Part shown: one piece after another, positions 26,552 through 35,498 of the stretch
Layout of the letters: each line of letters starts with the position of its first letter
How positions within the stretch are numbered: the stretch's first letter is position 1
Source of the DNA: Raphanus sativus
Lineage: Eukaryota; Streptophyta; Magnoliopsida; Brassicales; Brassicaceae
Reading direction: 5' to 3'
DNA: 64,000 nt
Assembly: GCF_000801105.2 (NCBI RefSeq)
Contig: NC_079514.1
Coordinates: 28,048,227-28,112,226 of the forward strand
Program-made: the position numbers and the translations under genes
The notes under the pieces: generated by a model
Told to the model about the DNA's origin: nothing
Database searches by the model: none
The model's input: only the letters and a program-made list of their open reading frames with translations

Positions 26552-27702
26552 TGATATATGGTGTTTTTCACATCATTGTATATATGTTTTCATTTGTTTC
26601 AAGTCACTGATTCGTGTCAGTCTAGTCCTTTTTGACCTTTTACAGGTCTGGAGTTAGTAGAAGAAAGAAGAGAAGGTGCCTGATGAAAAGAAGTCCTTTT
26701 GGAGCATTTCTGCGGAGAACAATCAAGAGAACAGTCCCGAGACTGTTCTCTCGCAAGCGGAACAAGCAGACGGAGTGATCCGGAGATTGTTCCAGATGAA
26801 TATGGAAACTCTTATTTCGGGAATTAAAGCCTTGTTGCCCAAATCTCTTTTCTTCTGATTGGCGCCTCCATATAAAATGCCATCTATCTATTTTCTATTT
26901 TTCTTACGCTAGTTTTTACGAGAGAACACTGAGTAATTGCGATCTGCAACTTGTAAGGGAGAAGAATCCATCCTCTCATAGAGAAGATCATCTGAACCCT
27001 ATTGTTTCATACTCTGTTCTTATGCAATTTTATTCAGGATTTATGTCTTTGTTTATTTGCATTATGATCGAGTAGTAACCTTGCTCGCCTAGGGTTTTAG
27101 GGTGTTGAGACATGAGCTAAACATAGATAAGCGATCCATAACTGTTCTTCATTCATACTGTTCTTACTGCTTTCATTAACCTGATCACTTGATGTTAGAT
27201 CATTAGTTCATCACCTAGTTAACCGCTTAGGATGATAACTTGACATGTATTGAATGAGCTTAGTATCCCTAATCAGCGAAAGTAGATATTAGGGTGGTAA
27301 GTGAACTGATCGGACCTGTTCTCTAAAGCTTGCAATCGATCCTCATCCCAACGACAGTAAGGTGGTGAGATCGATCTGCAAAGCGATCACTGCCACGACA
27401 GTGGAGTGTTCCAGCTGAGTGATCCGAGTTCTAGAAAGCACTTCATCGCGCTTGAATAATTGTTTGGCTCCAATTCAACACCCAATGAAATACCCTAGGC
27501 TAGCTCTTGTTTAATTAAATCAATCTCGTGTTTATTTTGCTTGTTAACTATCGCCTCTTTCAACCAAAATTATATCTTCTTCTTAGCTTGATTTCGGAAC
27601 TTATAGAACTAGAGTGTAGACTGGTCCTCTGGATTTGAATCTCAAGTACTACAATTGCAACTGTTAACTTGGCAGTAGCAAGGATTCATTTTTAGTGTAT
27701 CA
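26552..27702 (+). repeat. 5' LTR of the inner element
   Basis: It starts TGATATATGG and ends TGTATCA, in the TG...CA form, and matches 33137-34287 along its whole length. The segment around 26870-26885 (ccatataaaatgcc) may hold the LTR TATA box. The primer-binding site begins five bases after the LTR. Confidence 0.92.
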
Positions 27703-27707
27703 AGTTT

Positions 27708-27782
27708 TGGCGCCGTTGCCGGGGATCGAACCCGGGTCACCCGCGTGACAGGCGGGAATACTTACTACTATACTACAACGAC
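27708..27782 (-). tRNA. full-length tRNA-Asp(GTC) retrocopy, CCA included, in primer-binding-site position
   Basis: The minus strand carries all 72 nucleotides of a plant tRNA-Asp plus the 3' CCA. The acceptor arm is gtcgttg pairing with caacggc, the anticodon loop ctgtcac has anticodon GTC, and the T-loop ggttcgatcc is perfect. One base differs from the plant sequence I remember: the D-loop GG reads AG. A primer-binding site normally matches only the last 18 tRNA bases (here 27708-27725). Nuclear tRNA genes lack CCA, and the copy ends exactly at tRNA position 1, where the RNase H coding sequence begins. The simplest reading is complete reverse copying of the primer tRNA followed by template switching. 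Box A and box B remain, so Pol III transcription is conceivable, but function as a tRNA gene is unproven. Confidence 0.93.
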
Positions 27783-29463
27783 AGAGAAGGAGCTCCTTGC
27801 CATCGTGTTCGCTTTTGAAAAGTTCAGATCCTATCTGGTTGGATCAAAGGTGATTGTGCATACAGACCACGCGGCTCTCAAGTACCTACTCACAAAGAAG
27901 GATGCTAAACCGCGGCTCTTAAGATGGATTCTCTTGCTCCAAGAGTTTGATCTGGAGATAAGAGATAAGAAGGGGGTTGATAATGGAGTAGCAGATCATC
28001 TCTCCAGGATGAAAGTGTCAGATGAGACTGTTCTTGATGAGGAACAACCGATGGAGTACGTCAATGCGATTGGTCTGCACAACATGGAGCAGTCGTCACC
28101 TGTCATCAAGGACTGTTCCCGCGTGGAAGGAGCATTCGTTGCAGTGATCCAGAAGGAGTACCTGAATCTTCCATGGTTTGCTGAGATTGCCAACTTCTTG
28201 GCAGCTGAGAAAGAGCCTTTGAGGTTCACTGGGAATGAGAAGAGGAAATTTCTAAGGGAGGCAAGGCACTACTTCTGGGATGAGCCGTATCTCTATCGGC
28301 AAGGCAAGGATGGGATCTTCAGGAGATGTGTTCCAGAGGCTGATATTCCAGGGATCCTTCACCACTGCCACGGTTCCTCTTATGCTGGTCACTTTGCCAC
28401 CTTCAAGACAGTTTCCAAGATCCTCCAAGCCGGTTTCTGGTGGCCCACTATGTTCAGAGATGCTCATGCTTTCTTATCTCGATGCAATTCATGCCAAAGG
28501 ATGGGGAGTATAAGCAAGAGAAACGAGATGCCTCAGAACTACATCTTGGAAGTTGAAGTGTTCGATTGCTGGGGGATCGATTTCATGGGACCCTTCCCAG
28601 TCTCTCACAAGAACGAGTACATCCTAGTTGCTGTGGACTATGTCTCCAAGTGGGTAGAAGCGATTGCTAGTCCAACCAATGATGCGCGAGTTGTAACCAA
28701 GATGTTCACCTCCATCATCTTTCCAAGATTTGGAGTGCCTAGAGTGGTTATAAGCGATGGTGGAACTCACTTTATCAACAAGTTGTTCCAAGGATTGCTG
28801 AGCAAGAATGGTGTCAAACACAAGGTTGCAACCGCCTATCATCCTCAAACAAGTGGTCAAGTGGAAGTTTCCAACAGAGAGATCAAGAACATCCTACAGA
28901 AGACGGTCAACACCACCCGCAAGGACTGGTCCCTTAAGCTTGACGATGCTCTCTGGGCGTACAGAACAGCCTACAAGACCCCTCTAGGGACCACTCCCTA
29001 TCATCTGGTCTATGGCAAGGCGTGCCACCTACCTGTTGAGCTAGAGTACAAGGCCGCTTGGGCTGTCAAACTACTCAACTTCGACATCAAACCCGCCAAG
29101 GAGAGGCGAACCATTCAGATCCACGAGTTGGAGGAGATCAGGCATCTGGCCTATGAGAGTTCTAAGATCTACAAGGAAAAGACCAAGGCGTTCCATGACA
29201 AACGGATCATCAGCAGAAGCTTTGCTCCGAACGATCAGGTCTTACTCTTCAATTCACGGGTTAAGCTGTTCCCTGGAAAGCTTAAGTCCAGATGGTCCGG
29301 ACCTTTCACCATTAAGGAGGTTTGCCCTTATGGAGCTGTTGTGTTGCTGGACACAAGAGGTGGAGAATTTGTTGTCAATGGTCAGCGTCTAAAGCCATAT
29401 CTTGCTGACACAACAATCGCTGAAGGTGTAGAGATACCCTTAAGCGATCCACCTCAAGCCTAA
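27745..29463 (+). CDS. RNase H-integrase polyprotein fragment (Ty3/gypsy pol)
   Basis: An open frame of 572 codons runs from a GTG at 27745, inside the antisense tRNA, to the stop at 29461-29463. The first in-frame ATG is at 28009. The first dozen residues are encoded by the tRNA complement. Pol then begins with [15 protein letters not shown] and the RNase H motif [10 protein letters not shown]. The integrase has its zinc motif ([11 protein letters not shown] ... CNSCQRMG, about residues 206-254) and the three catalytic acids in GIDFMG (Asp279), ISDGGTHF (Asp338) and [10 protein letters not shown] (Glu374). A basic C-terminal region follows. Protease and reverse transcriptase are missing, and there is no natural start codon, so the frame is intact in sequence but defective as a gene. 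Confidence 0.9.
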   Translation: MTGGNTYYYTTTTEKELLAIVFAFEKFRSYLVGSKVIVHTDHAALKYLLTKKDAKPRLLRWILLLQEFDLEIRDKKGVDNGVADHLSRMKVSDETVLDEEQPMEYVNAIGLHNMEQSSPVIKDCSRVEGAFVAVIQKEYLNLPWFAEIANFLAAEKEPLRFTGNEKRKFLREARHYFWDEPYLYRQGKDGIFRRCVPEADIPGILHHCHGSSYAGHFATFKTVSKILQAGFWWPTMFRDAHAFLSRCNSCQRMGSISKRNEMPQNYILEVEVFDCWGIDFMGPFPVSHKNEYILVAVDYVSKWVEAIASPTNDARVVTKMFTSIIFPRFGVPRVVISDGGTHFINKLFQGLLSKNGVKHKVATAYHPQTSGQVEVSNREIKNILQKTVNTTRKDWSLKLDDALWAYRTAYKTPLGTTPYHLVYGKACHLPVELEYKAAWAVKLLNFDIKPAKERRTIQIHELEEIRHLAYESSKIYKEKTKAFHDKRIISRSFAPNDQVLLFNSRVKLFPGKLKSRWSGPFTIKEVCPYGAVVLLDTRGGEFVVNGQRLKPYLADTTIAEGVEIPLSDPPQA

Positions 29464-30205
29464 TCGGCTCATTGAAGTCAAGCTAGTGACAGAAAACTAG
29501 CGCTTGGTGGGAGGCAACCCACTGGTGAGTGTAAATATTGTTTTCTTTTTGTCTTTATCTTTCTAGGAACTAACTTGCAGGTTGAAAAAATCAAGAAAAT
29601 TCGAGATCACTCCAGAAGAGCACTACAGCGGTTGTTCCGCCGATTGTTCCAGGTACGTGCTCGAACAAAAAAAAATATATAAAAAAAAGAGAAGGGGAAG
29701 CGGTTTTGATGGACCTATTTAAGGCCCAAACACTCCACTTCCCCACTTCATCTCTCTCGCCGCAAACCACCCCCTTAGAACCCTAAAATCGCGAACACAC
29801 ATCCCTCTCTTTCTCATCGATTTTGGTTCTAACCTCTTTGGATTCTCTTGAGATTGGGTTGTTTTGCAGGAATCACCTCTCCAATCAAGGTAATCGGACA
29901 AGAACTCTCCCCCTTTTGCGCATGCAAATCGCGATTTGGGAGTGATTTCTTGGGTCTCTCTTTCCTTTATGCTTTGCGATTTCATCCTAAGTTGTAGCTC
30001 TTGATAGTATACTTGCTACTAGGATTGAACTCATGATTGATTTTCAATGGAAGAGGAACCGATTTGTTGCTTGTGATTCTTGGCCTTTGCGATTTCTACT
30101 GTTGAGATTGAGGCTTGTGTAGGTTGTCTAGTAATCGATGGACTTGGATAGAACAAGAAGATTGGATTGTTCCATCGTTGCTAGAACAACCGACGAACTG
30201 TGCTG
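29464..30205 (+). other. noncoding interval between pol and the ATHILA ORF, with possible internal promoter
   Basis: After pol come a short conserved block (gcttggtgggaggcaaccca, also present in the outer element near 35460) and an A-rich stretch. At 29716-29723 a TATA-like word, TATTTAAG, is followed by a leader resembling a plant gene start (cttcatctctctcgccgc, then agaaccctaaaatcg). At about 29870 ttttgcag resembles a splice acceptor. I infer a separate transcript or a spliced RNA for the downstream ORF. Confidence 0.45.
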
Positions 30206-31648
30206 ATGTTGGGTTTTGCTGTTGTTTTGCATATGCCTCCAAAGATGAGAAACGCTAGAACAGCCAAAAGCACAGCTTCTCCAGCCGCGAGTGCTCCACC
30301 TGGTTACCCATGGCCGAACAAGAATGAGGGCGAGCCGATCGACCTCAATGATCCGATGCTCCTTGACTTCAACGTTGAGGGATGGGACAAGGAGTCGGCA
30401 GCGATATACAACAGGCTCCTCCTAGCAGAGATCCTGCCCACGCGGTTCGTGCACCAGCCTACACTAGGCGCTCTAGGCCTTGACACTGAGGTGTTCGACA
30501 CGATGCAAGCTATGGGATTCATGCCTCTCTGCTACCAGGCCCAGGTTCTCTACCCAGACTTGGTCAGGCAAGTGCTCGCGACGTGCAAGATTACTTACCA
30601 GAACCCCAATGCGCCTACGTACGAGAACTGCTCCTTCTCCTTCATGGCTGATGGCAAGTTCTGCACTATCTCTCTCAACGATCTGAACGCGCTACTCGAG
30701 ATTGCAGACACGCCAAAGGGAGTTTCAATGGAAAAGAAGTTCAAGCCGGCAGACATCTTTTGGGATCTCATCGCAGCCGGCAAGTTCACCTCTCGCAAGG
30801 CCTATCAGTCGCAGATCCGGAACCCTGCTATCCGGATCATTGCCAAGATCGTGTCCAATGTCCTGTTCGCGAAGGAGTACACCTCCAAGATCACGAATGG
30901 AGAGCTCCAGGTTCTCTACACGGGACTTGAGGACGAGATGCGCAGAGAGAACATCACCCCGATCCAGGAAGTCAAGACCAACCCAAGGTTCCATCTCATA
31001 TCCATGTTCGCTAACCGCAGAGACACCCTGATTCGGACTGACGATAAGAAGGGTCGATGCGGCAGTCTGCTCACACCATTGTTCCAGCGCTTCAACATCA
31101 ACCTCAGCTCCTACAAGGTTGTCTCTGAGATGGAGTACATCGATACTCCTTACCTGATCGCATGCCACATCTTGCGCGACGAGACCACCTACAAGTTCCA
31201 GGATAAGGAAGGGAACCCTCTGTACTGCAAGCTCCATATGCCTGGGTTCACAGACTTCCTATCCCTGGAGAACATTGTGTTCTCACTCGATGAAGAGCAC
31301 CTCTGCGATGATCCGAAGGCGCCGGTTCAGCACGATGACGAAGACATGGATGATGTGGAGCATGTGACTCCACCGGCTGATGGTGAGTATGACTTGGAGG
31401 ACTTCACCGATGTGACTGATGATCACGCCTACAGACGCTGGATGGTTGAGTCTCAGAAGAAGAACAACAGCCTCATGAAGAGGATACTCAAGGCGATCAC
31501 AGGCGGCTGCATTGGAGCCCAGAAGAAGCGTACGCCACAGCGTACAAGGCGCCCAGGCAAGGAACAAGCAGGAACATCGACTGGAGCAGAGAGACTGCCG
31601 AGGAACAGGAGGACAGCTGGTCACTCCGGTAGCGGCGATTCAGACTGA
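30206..31648 (+). CDS. ATHILA ORF (env-position protein of Athila elements)
   Basis: A 480-residue frame from the ATG at 30206; a second in-frame ATG at 30233 (MPPKMRNARTAKS) may be the true start. The sequence resembles the Arabidopsis Athila 'ORF-1' family (Pfam ATHILA), which sits downstream of pol in the place of env. Visible features are a basic N-terminus, a central folded-looking part with many Phe, Leu and Tyr residues (about 60-370), an acidic stretch (HDDEDMDDVEH) near residue 395, and a strongly basic, Arg- and Gly-rich C-terminus from about 440. No signal peptide or clear membrane helix is seen, so it is probably not an envelope glycoprotein. The frame has no stops and GC-rich codons. 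Confidence 0.8.
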   Translation: MLGFAVVLHMPPKMRNARTAKSTASPAASAPPGYPWPNKNEGEPIDLNDPMLLDFNVEGWDKESAAIYNRLLLAEILPTRFVHQPTLGALGLDTEVFDTMQAMGFMPLCYQAQVLYPDLVRQVLATCKITYQNPNAPTYENCSFSFMADGKFCTISLNDLNALLEIADTPKGVSMEKKFKPADIFWDLIAAGKFTSRKAYQSQIRNPAIRIIAKIVSNVLFAKEYTSKITNGELQVLYTGLEDEMRRENITPIQEVKTNPRFHLISMFANRRDTLIRTDDKKGRCGSLLTPLFQRFNINLSSYKVVSEMEYIDTPYLIACHILRDETTYKFQDKEGNPLYCKLHMPGFTDFLSLENIVFSLDEEHLCDDPKAPVQHDDEDMDDVEHVTPPADGEYDLEDFTDVTDDHAYRRWMVESQKKNNSLMKRILKAITGGCIGAQKKRTPQRTRRPGKEQAGTSTGAERLPRNRRTAGHSGSGDSD

Positions 31649-33136
31649 GTCCGAAAGGACTATTTCTATCCCTTGTCTTATCCATCTGAACTATTTATTT
31701 TTCATGTTATTTGCTTCTGTTTGGTTTGTTTCAGCTTCCTCTGATTTATTTTCACAACCAGGGATGGTGTGAACTAAGTCTGGGGGAGCGATTGAACTAT
31801 ATTCGCTTGTGTCATTTTCATGTTTTTATCGAGTCAGTTTTGGGATCGAGTCAGTCAAAACTATTGTGGGAATCAGGACCTTATTTTGTGATGCTCTTTA
31901 ACCACCTCGTGCTTTAACCTTCTTATTCAGTGACCTTAGCAGTGATGAAAGACCCACACATGGACCTGGAACACCCTGATTTATCTCATTTGACACTCCA
32001 GAAGTTCTATACCGATCAGGTTACACTGGGCAGACTTAACTCCACTTTATCTGAACCTAATCTGGACTTTAATTCTTCTTGTCATGGGCACTAGATCAGG
32101 GTAGAATGAGAACTACACTCAGGACTTCTTATCCGATTTTTACCCCTCTTGCTGTTCCTGAGTGGCTAGCTCATCTTTAGCTAGTTCCCACCTTGAACCC
32201 TGACCTTTTGTTCCACCCTCATGCATTTGCTTTTCTAGTACTTTATGTGCAGATATGTGCAAAATGGTCGGAGAGGAAAGGATCGACGCAATTCTTACTC
32301 ATCAATGCTCACGCAGTAGAAGAAGGCGGAACAATCAGCGTAGACAAGAGAACAACCAGAGTGCATGTTCCGATACCATAGAGAACAACGAAGGAGTAAG
32401 TGGCTAGAACAGACCAGAATGAATCACCAGTGGCATCATGTACATCACTTGTTACCTCCTTGCTTGTCACTCCAGCATTTTGTAGTTCGATATATATAAT
32501 ATATATATATATATAAAAAGAGAAGTTGTTTGTTTTTGCTTTGATTTACTGGTGACGAGAAGGGGAATAATCTATGATGCATGCCACTGGGAAAGTTGAG
32601 AAAGTAATGGTGGTTTCAGTGAAGTGTTCTGAAGGGGAAGTTGAATCACGCAGAGCAGCCCTATGATCGATCTATCGGAGAGCAGTCCGATTAGCAGAGA
32701 TGAGTAAGGACTGTGGACCTCAATGGAGCCTTCCTCTCACGACCATTTTGTGCGATATCCTGCACCCGCTCTTGGTAAACCCTAAGCACTCTTGAACTCC
32801 ACCATAAAAGTTAGCATGTTCTATACCTAGCCCGTTCTCTCTGAGTAGAGCCTGTGACAAGAAGCTCACGCTGATCTTAATTGAACATAAGGAGTTCTGT
32901 CTCGAAAGTGTTGCCTTTTCAGGTTGAGATGTAGAGTAAGGAGCCGATCTTCGAACAGCGATCAGGGGGTTCTCAGTAAGTGTGTGTGGTCCTAATCTAC
33001 AGCTTGTATGGTTCAGAGATTTGTGGTAAGAGTATGGTTGCTGAAAATAAGCGAGTTCCCACGCTTTCAAACCTTTCTCCCTGTTCTTGGTACTTGCCTT
33101 GTTCGAGGACAAACAAGGATCTAAGTCTGGGGGAAT
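31649..33136 (+). other. 3' untranslated part and polypurine tract of the inner element
   Basis: No gene. It contains two copies of aagtctgggggа-type purine tracts: one just after the ATHILA ORF (about 31775-31787) and one directly before the 3' LTR (about 33123-33136), the latter being the polypurine tract. A TA microsatellite lies near 32490-32515. Blocks around 31900-32290 are mirrored on the opposite strand in the outer element at 34620-35040, showing that the two elements belong to related subfamilies. Confidence 0.75.
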
Positions 33137-34287
33137 TGATATATGGTGTTTTTCACATCATTGTATATATGTTTTCATTTGTTTCAAGTCACTGATTCGT
33201 GTCAGTCTAGTCCTTTTTGACCTTTTACAGGTCTGGAGTTAGTAGAAGAAAGAAGAGAAGGTGCCTGATGAAAAGAAGTCCTTTTGGAGCATTCCTGCGG
33301 AGAACACTCAAGAGAACAGTCCAGAGACTGTTCTCTCGCAAGCGGAACAAGCAGACGGAGTGATCCGGAGATTGTTCCAGACGAATATGGAAACTCTTAT
33401 TTCGGGAATTAAAGCCCTGTTGCCCTAATCTCTTTTCTTCTGATTGGCGCCTCCATATAAAACGCCATCTATCTATTTTCTATTTTTCTTACGCTAGTTT
33501 TTACGAGAGAACACTGAGTAATTGCGATCTGCAACTTGTAAGGGAGAAGAATTCATCCTCTCATAGAGAAGATCATCTGAACCCTATTGTTTCATACTCT
33601 GTTCTTATGCAATTTTATTCAGGATTTATGTCTTTGTTTATTTGCATTGTGATCGAGTAGTAACCTTGCTCGCCTAGGGTTTTTAGGGTGTTGAGACATG
33701 AGCTAAACATAGATAAGCGATCCATAACTGTTCTTCATTCATATTGTTCTTACTGCTTTCATTAACCTGACCACTTGATGTTAGATCATTAGTTCATCAC
33801 CTAGTTAACCGCTTAGGATGATAACTTGACATGTATTGAATGAGCTTAGTATCCCTAATCAGCGAAAGTAGATATTAGGGTGGTAAGTGAACTGATCGGA
33901 CTTGTTCTCTAAAGCTTGCAATCGATCCTCATCCCAACGACAGTTAGGTGGTGAGATCGATCTGCAAAGCGATCACTGCCACGACAGTGGAGTGTTCCAG
34001 CTGAGTGATCCGAGTTCTAGAAAGCACTTCATCGCGCTTGAATAATTGTTTGGCTCCAATTCAACACCCAATGAAATACCCTAGGCTAGCTCTTGTTTAA
34101 TTGAATCAATCTCGTGTTTATTTTGCTTGTTAACTATCGCCTCTTTCAACCAAAATTATATCTTCTTCTTAGCTTGATTTCGGAACTTATAGAACTAGAG
34201 TGTAGACTGGTCCCCTGGATTTGAATCTCAAGTACTACAATTGCAACTGTTAACTTGGCAGTAGCAAGGATTCATTTTAGTGTATCA
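33137..34287 (+). repeat. 3' LTR of the inner element
   Basis: Same length and ends as 26552-27702. The differences seen by eye are mostly transitions (for example t/c at 26726 versus the matching position here). It is followed directly by the ataat duplication and then by the resumed LTR of the outer element. Confidence 0.92.
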
Positions 34288-35498
34288 ATAATCTTCTCTA
34301 TGGAGAGAGAGATGGAGTCTTCTCCCTTTACAATAAGCAAATCCAATAATCTAAAAGTCTCCAATGGTTTCTTGTGTCTAGAATAGCGTAGAATGATAAT
34401 GAGAAAACAGAAAATATGATATATCAAAGCCACAGGCGGCTGGGAGAGAAAAAGAGGTAACATGTGATGTTTGGATTGCCACTGGTGGTTCTTCTGGTTC
34501 AAATCATTCTGGTTCTCCACCCATGTTCTTGCACAGCTCATTGGTTATGGAGCGGTTGCTCCCTTAATCTGCTTGTTCTCCTTCTGACTGAATCTGCGCA
34601 GCAGTAACGAGTAAGAGGCTGCGTCGATCCTTTCCTCTCCGACCTTTTTGCACATATCTGCACATAGAACACTGAAAAACAAATGCATGAAGGTGGAATA
34701 AAGGCTAAGGCGCAGGGTGGGAACTAGCTAAAGGTGAGCTAGCCACTTAGGAACAACAAGATGGATAGAAAGAATAAGAAGTCCTGAGTGTAGTTCTCGT
34801 TTCCCTGATCTAGTGCCCATAACAAGAAGAATTTCAGTCAAGATTAGGTTCAAGTTAGGTGGAGTTAAGTCTACCCAGTGTAACCTGATCGGCTGAGAAC
34901 TTCTGGAGAATCAAGTGAGATATGTCAGGGTGTTCCAGGTCCACATGTGTGTCTTTCGCCACTGCTAAGGTCACTGAATAAGACAACTAAAGCACGAGGT
35001 GGTTAGTGATCAACACAGAATAATGTCCTAATTCCCACAAAACTTTGACTGACTCGATCCTAAAAACTGACTCAGACTGACTCAAAAGATAAACAAAAGA
35101 AAGAAACGAGTTAGTAAACGACGAAGACCCTCCTCCAGACTTACTTCACAACGTCTCGGTGTGAAAATAAATCAGAGAGAAGGTGAAAACCAGAATATAC
35201 AATTTTTTTTTGGTTGAGATACTTACCTGGAGCGGGTGCTCCGAAAAAATCTGGGTGTTCTGTCGCCAGATTTTCACCTGGGCGGTTGTTCTTGGCTCAT
35301 GCAGAACAGAGAGCTCCGTTTCTGCAACCCAGAATTTTTCGAAGTATCTCGAATTTTTCTGCTTTTTGACCTGAAACTCAATAAACTAAAACGAAAATAA
35401 GCAAACAAAAACAAAACCAATTTATATTTACACTTACCAGTGGGTTGCCTCCCACCAAGCACTTGGTTAAAGTCACTAGCTTGACTTGGTGACAGGGA
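34288..35498 (-). other. outer element: remaining 3' LTR piece (to about 34458) and noncoding 3' region
   Basis: 34288-34458 matches 38704-38874 of the intact LTR. From about 34459 the sequence departs and instead matches, in inverse orientation, the post-pol region of the inner element. The landmark caacccactgg block is at about 35445-35462, and further landmarks lie at 34620-34750. No coding frame is supported; the short frames here are shadows. Confidence 0.7.

Larger units (their letters stand above)
26547..34292 (+). mobile_element. inner Athila-type Ty3/gypsy retrotransposon lacking gag, protease and RT
   Basis: It is bounded by the 5-bp duplication ataat (26547-26551 and 34288-34292) and has two LTRs of 1151 bp. 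Order: 5' LTR, a spacer of 5 bases, a full antisense tRNA-Asp copy (27708-27782), the RNase H-integrase frame, a noncoding stretch with a possible internal promoter, the ATHILA ORF, a long 3' untranslated part, the polypurine tract ggggga at about 33129-33134, and the 3' LTR. By eye the LTRs differ at roughly 15 positions plus two 1-base indels, about 1.3 percent, so the insertion is young. It lies in the outer element's LTR in the opposite orientation and is therefore the later event. Confidence 0.9.

Noticed and set aside
27708..27782. An ordinary nuclear tRNA-Asp gene
   Set aside because: It includes the CCA complement, sits exactly in primer-binding-site position after an LTR and is followed at once by pol coding sequence; it is a retrocopy inside an element.
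28252..28860. Antisense and alternate-frame ORFs within pol
   Set aside because: They overlap the conserved integrase frame and have no family resemblance.
30304..31624. Several minus-strand ORFs of 61-170 residues
   Set aside because: They are shadows of the GC-rich ATHILA ORF on the plus strand.
31283..31648. Envelope glycoprotein in the Athila element
   Set aside because: The ORF in env position has no signal peptide or membrane helix that I can see; it is named ATHILA ORF only.
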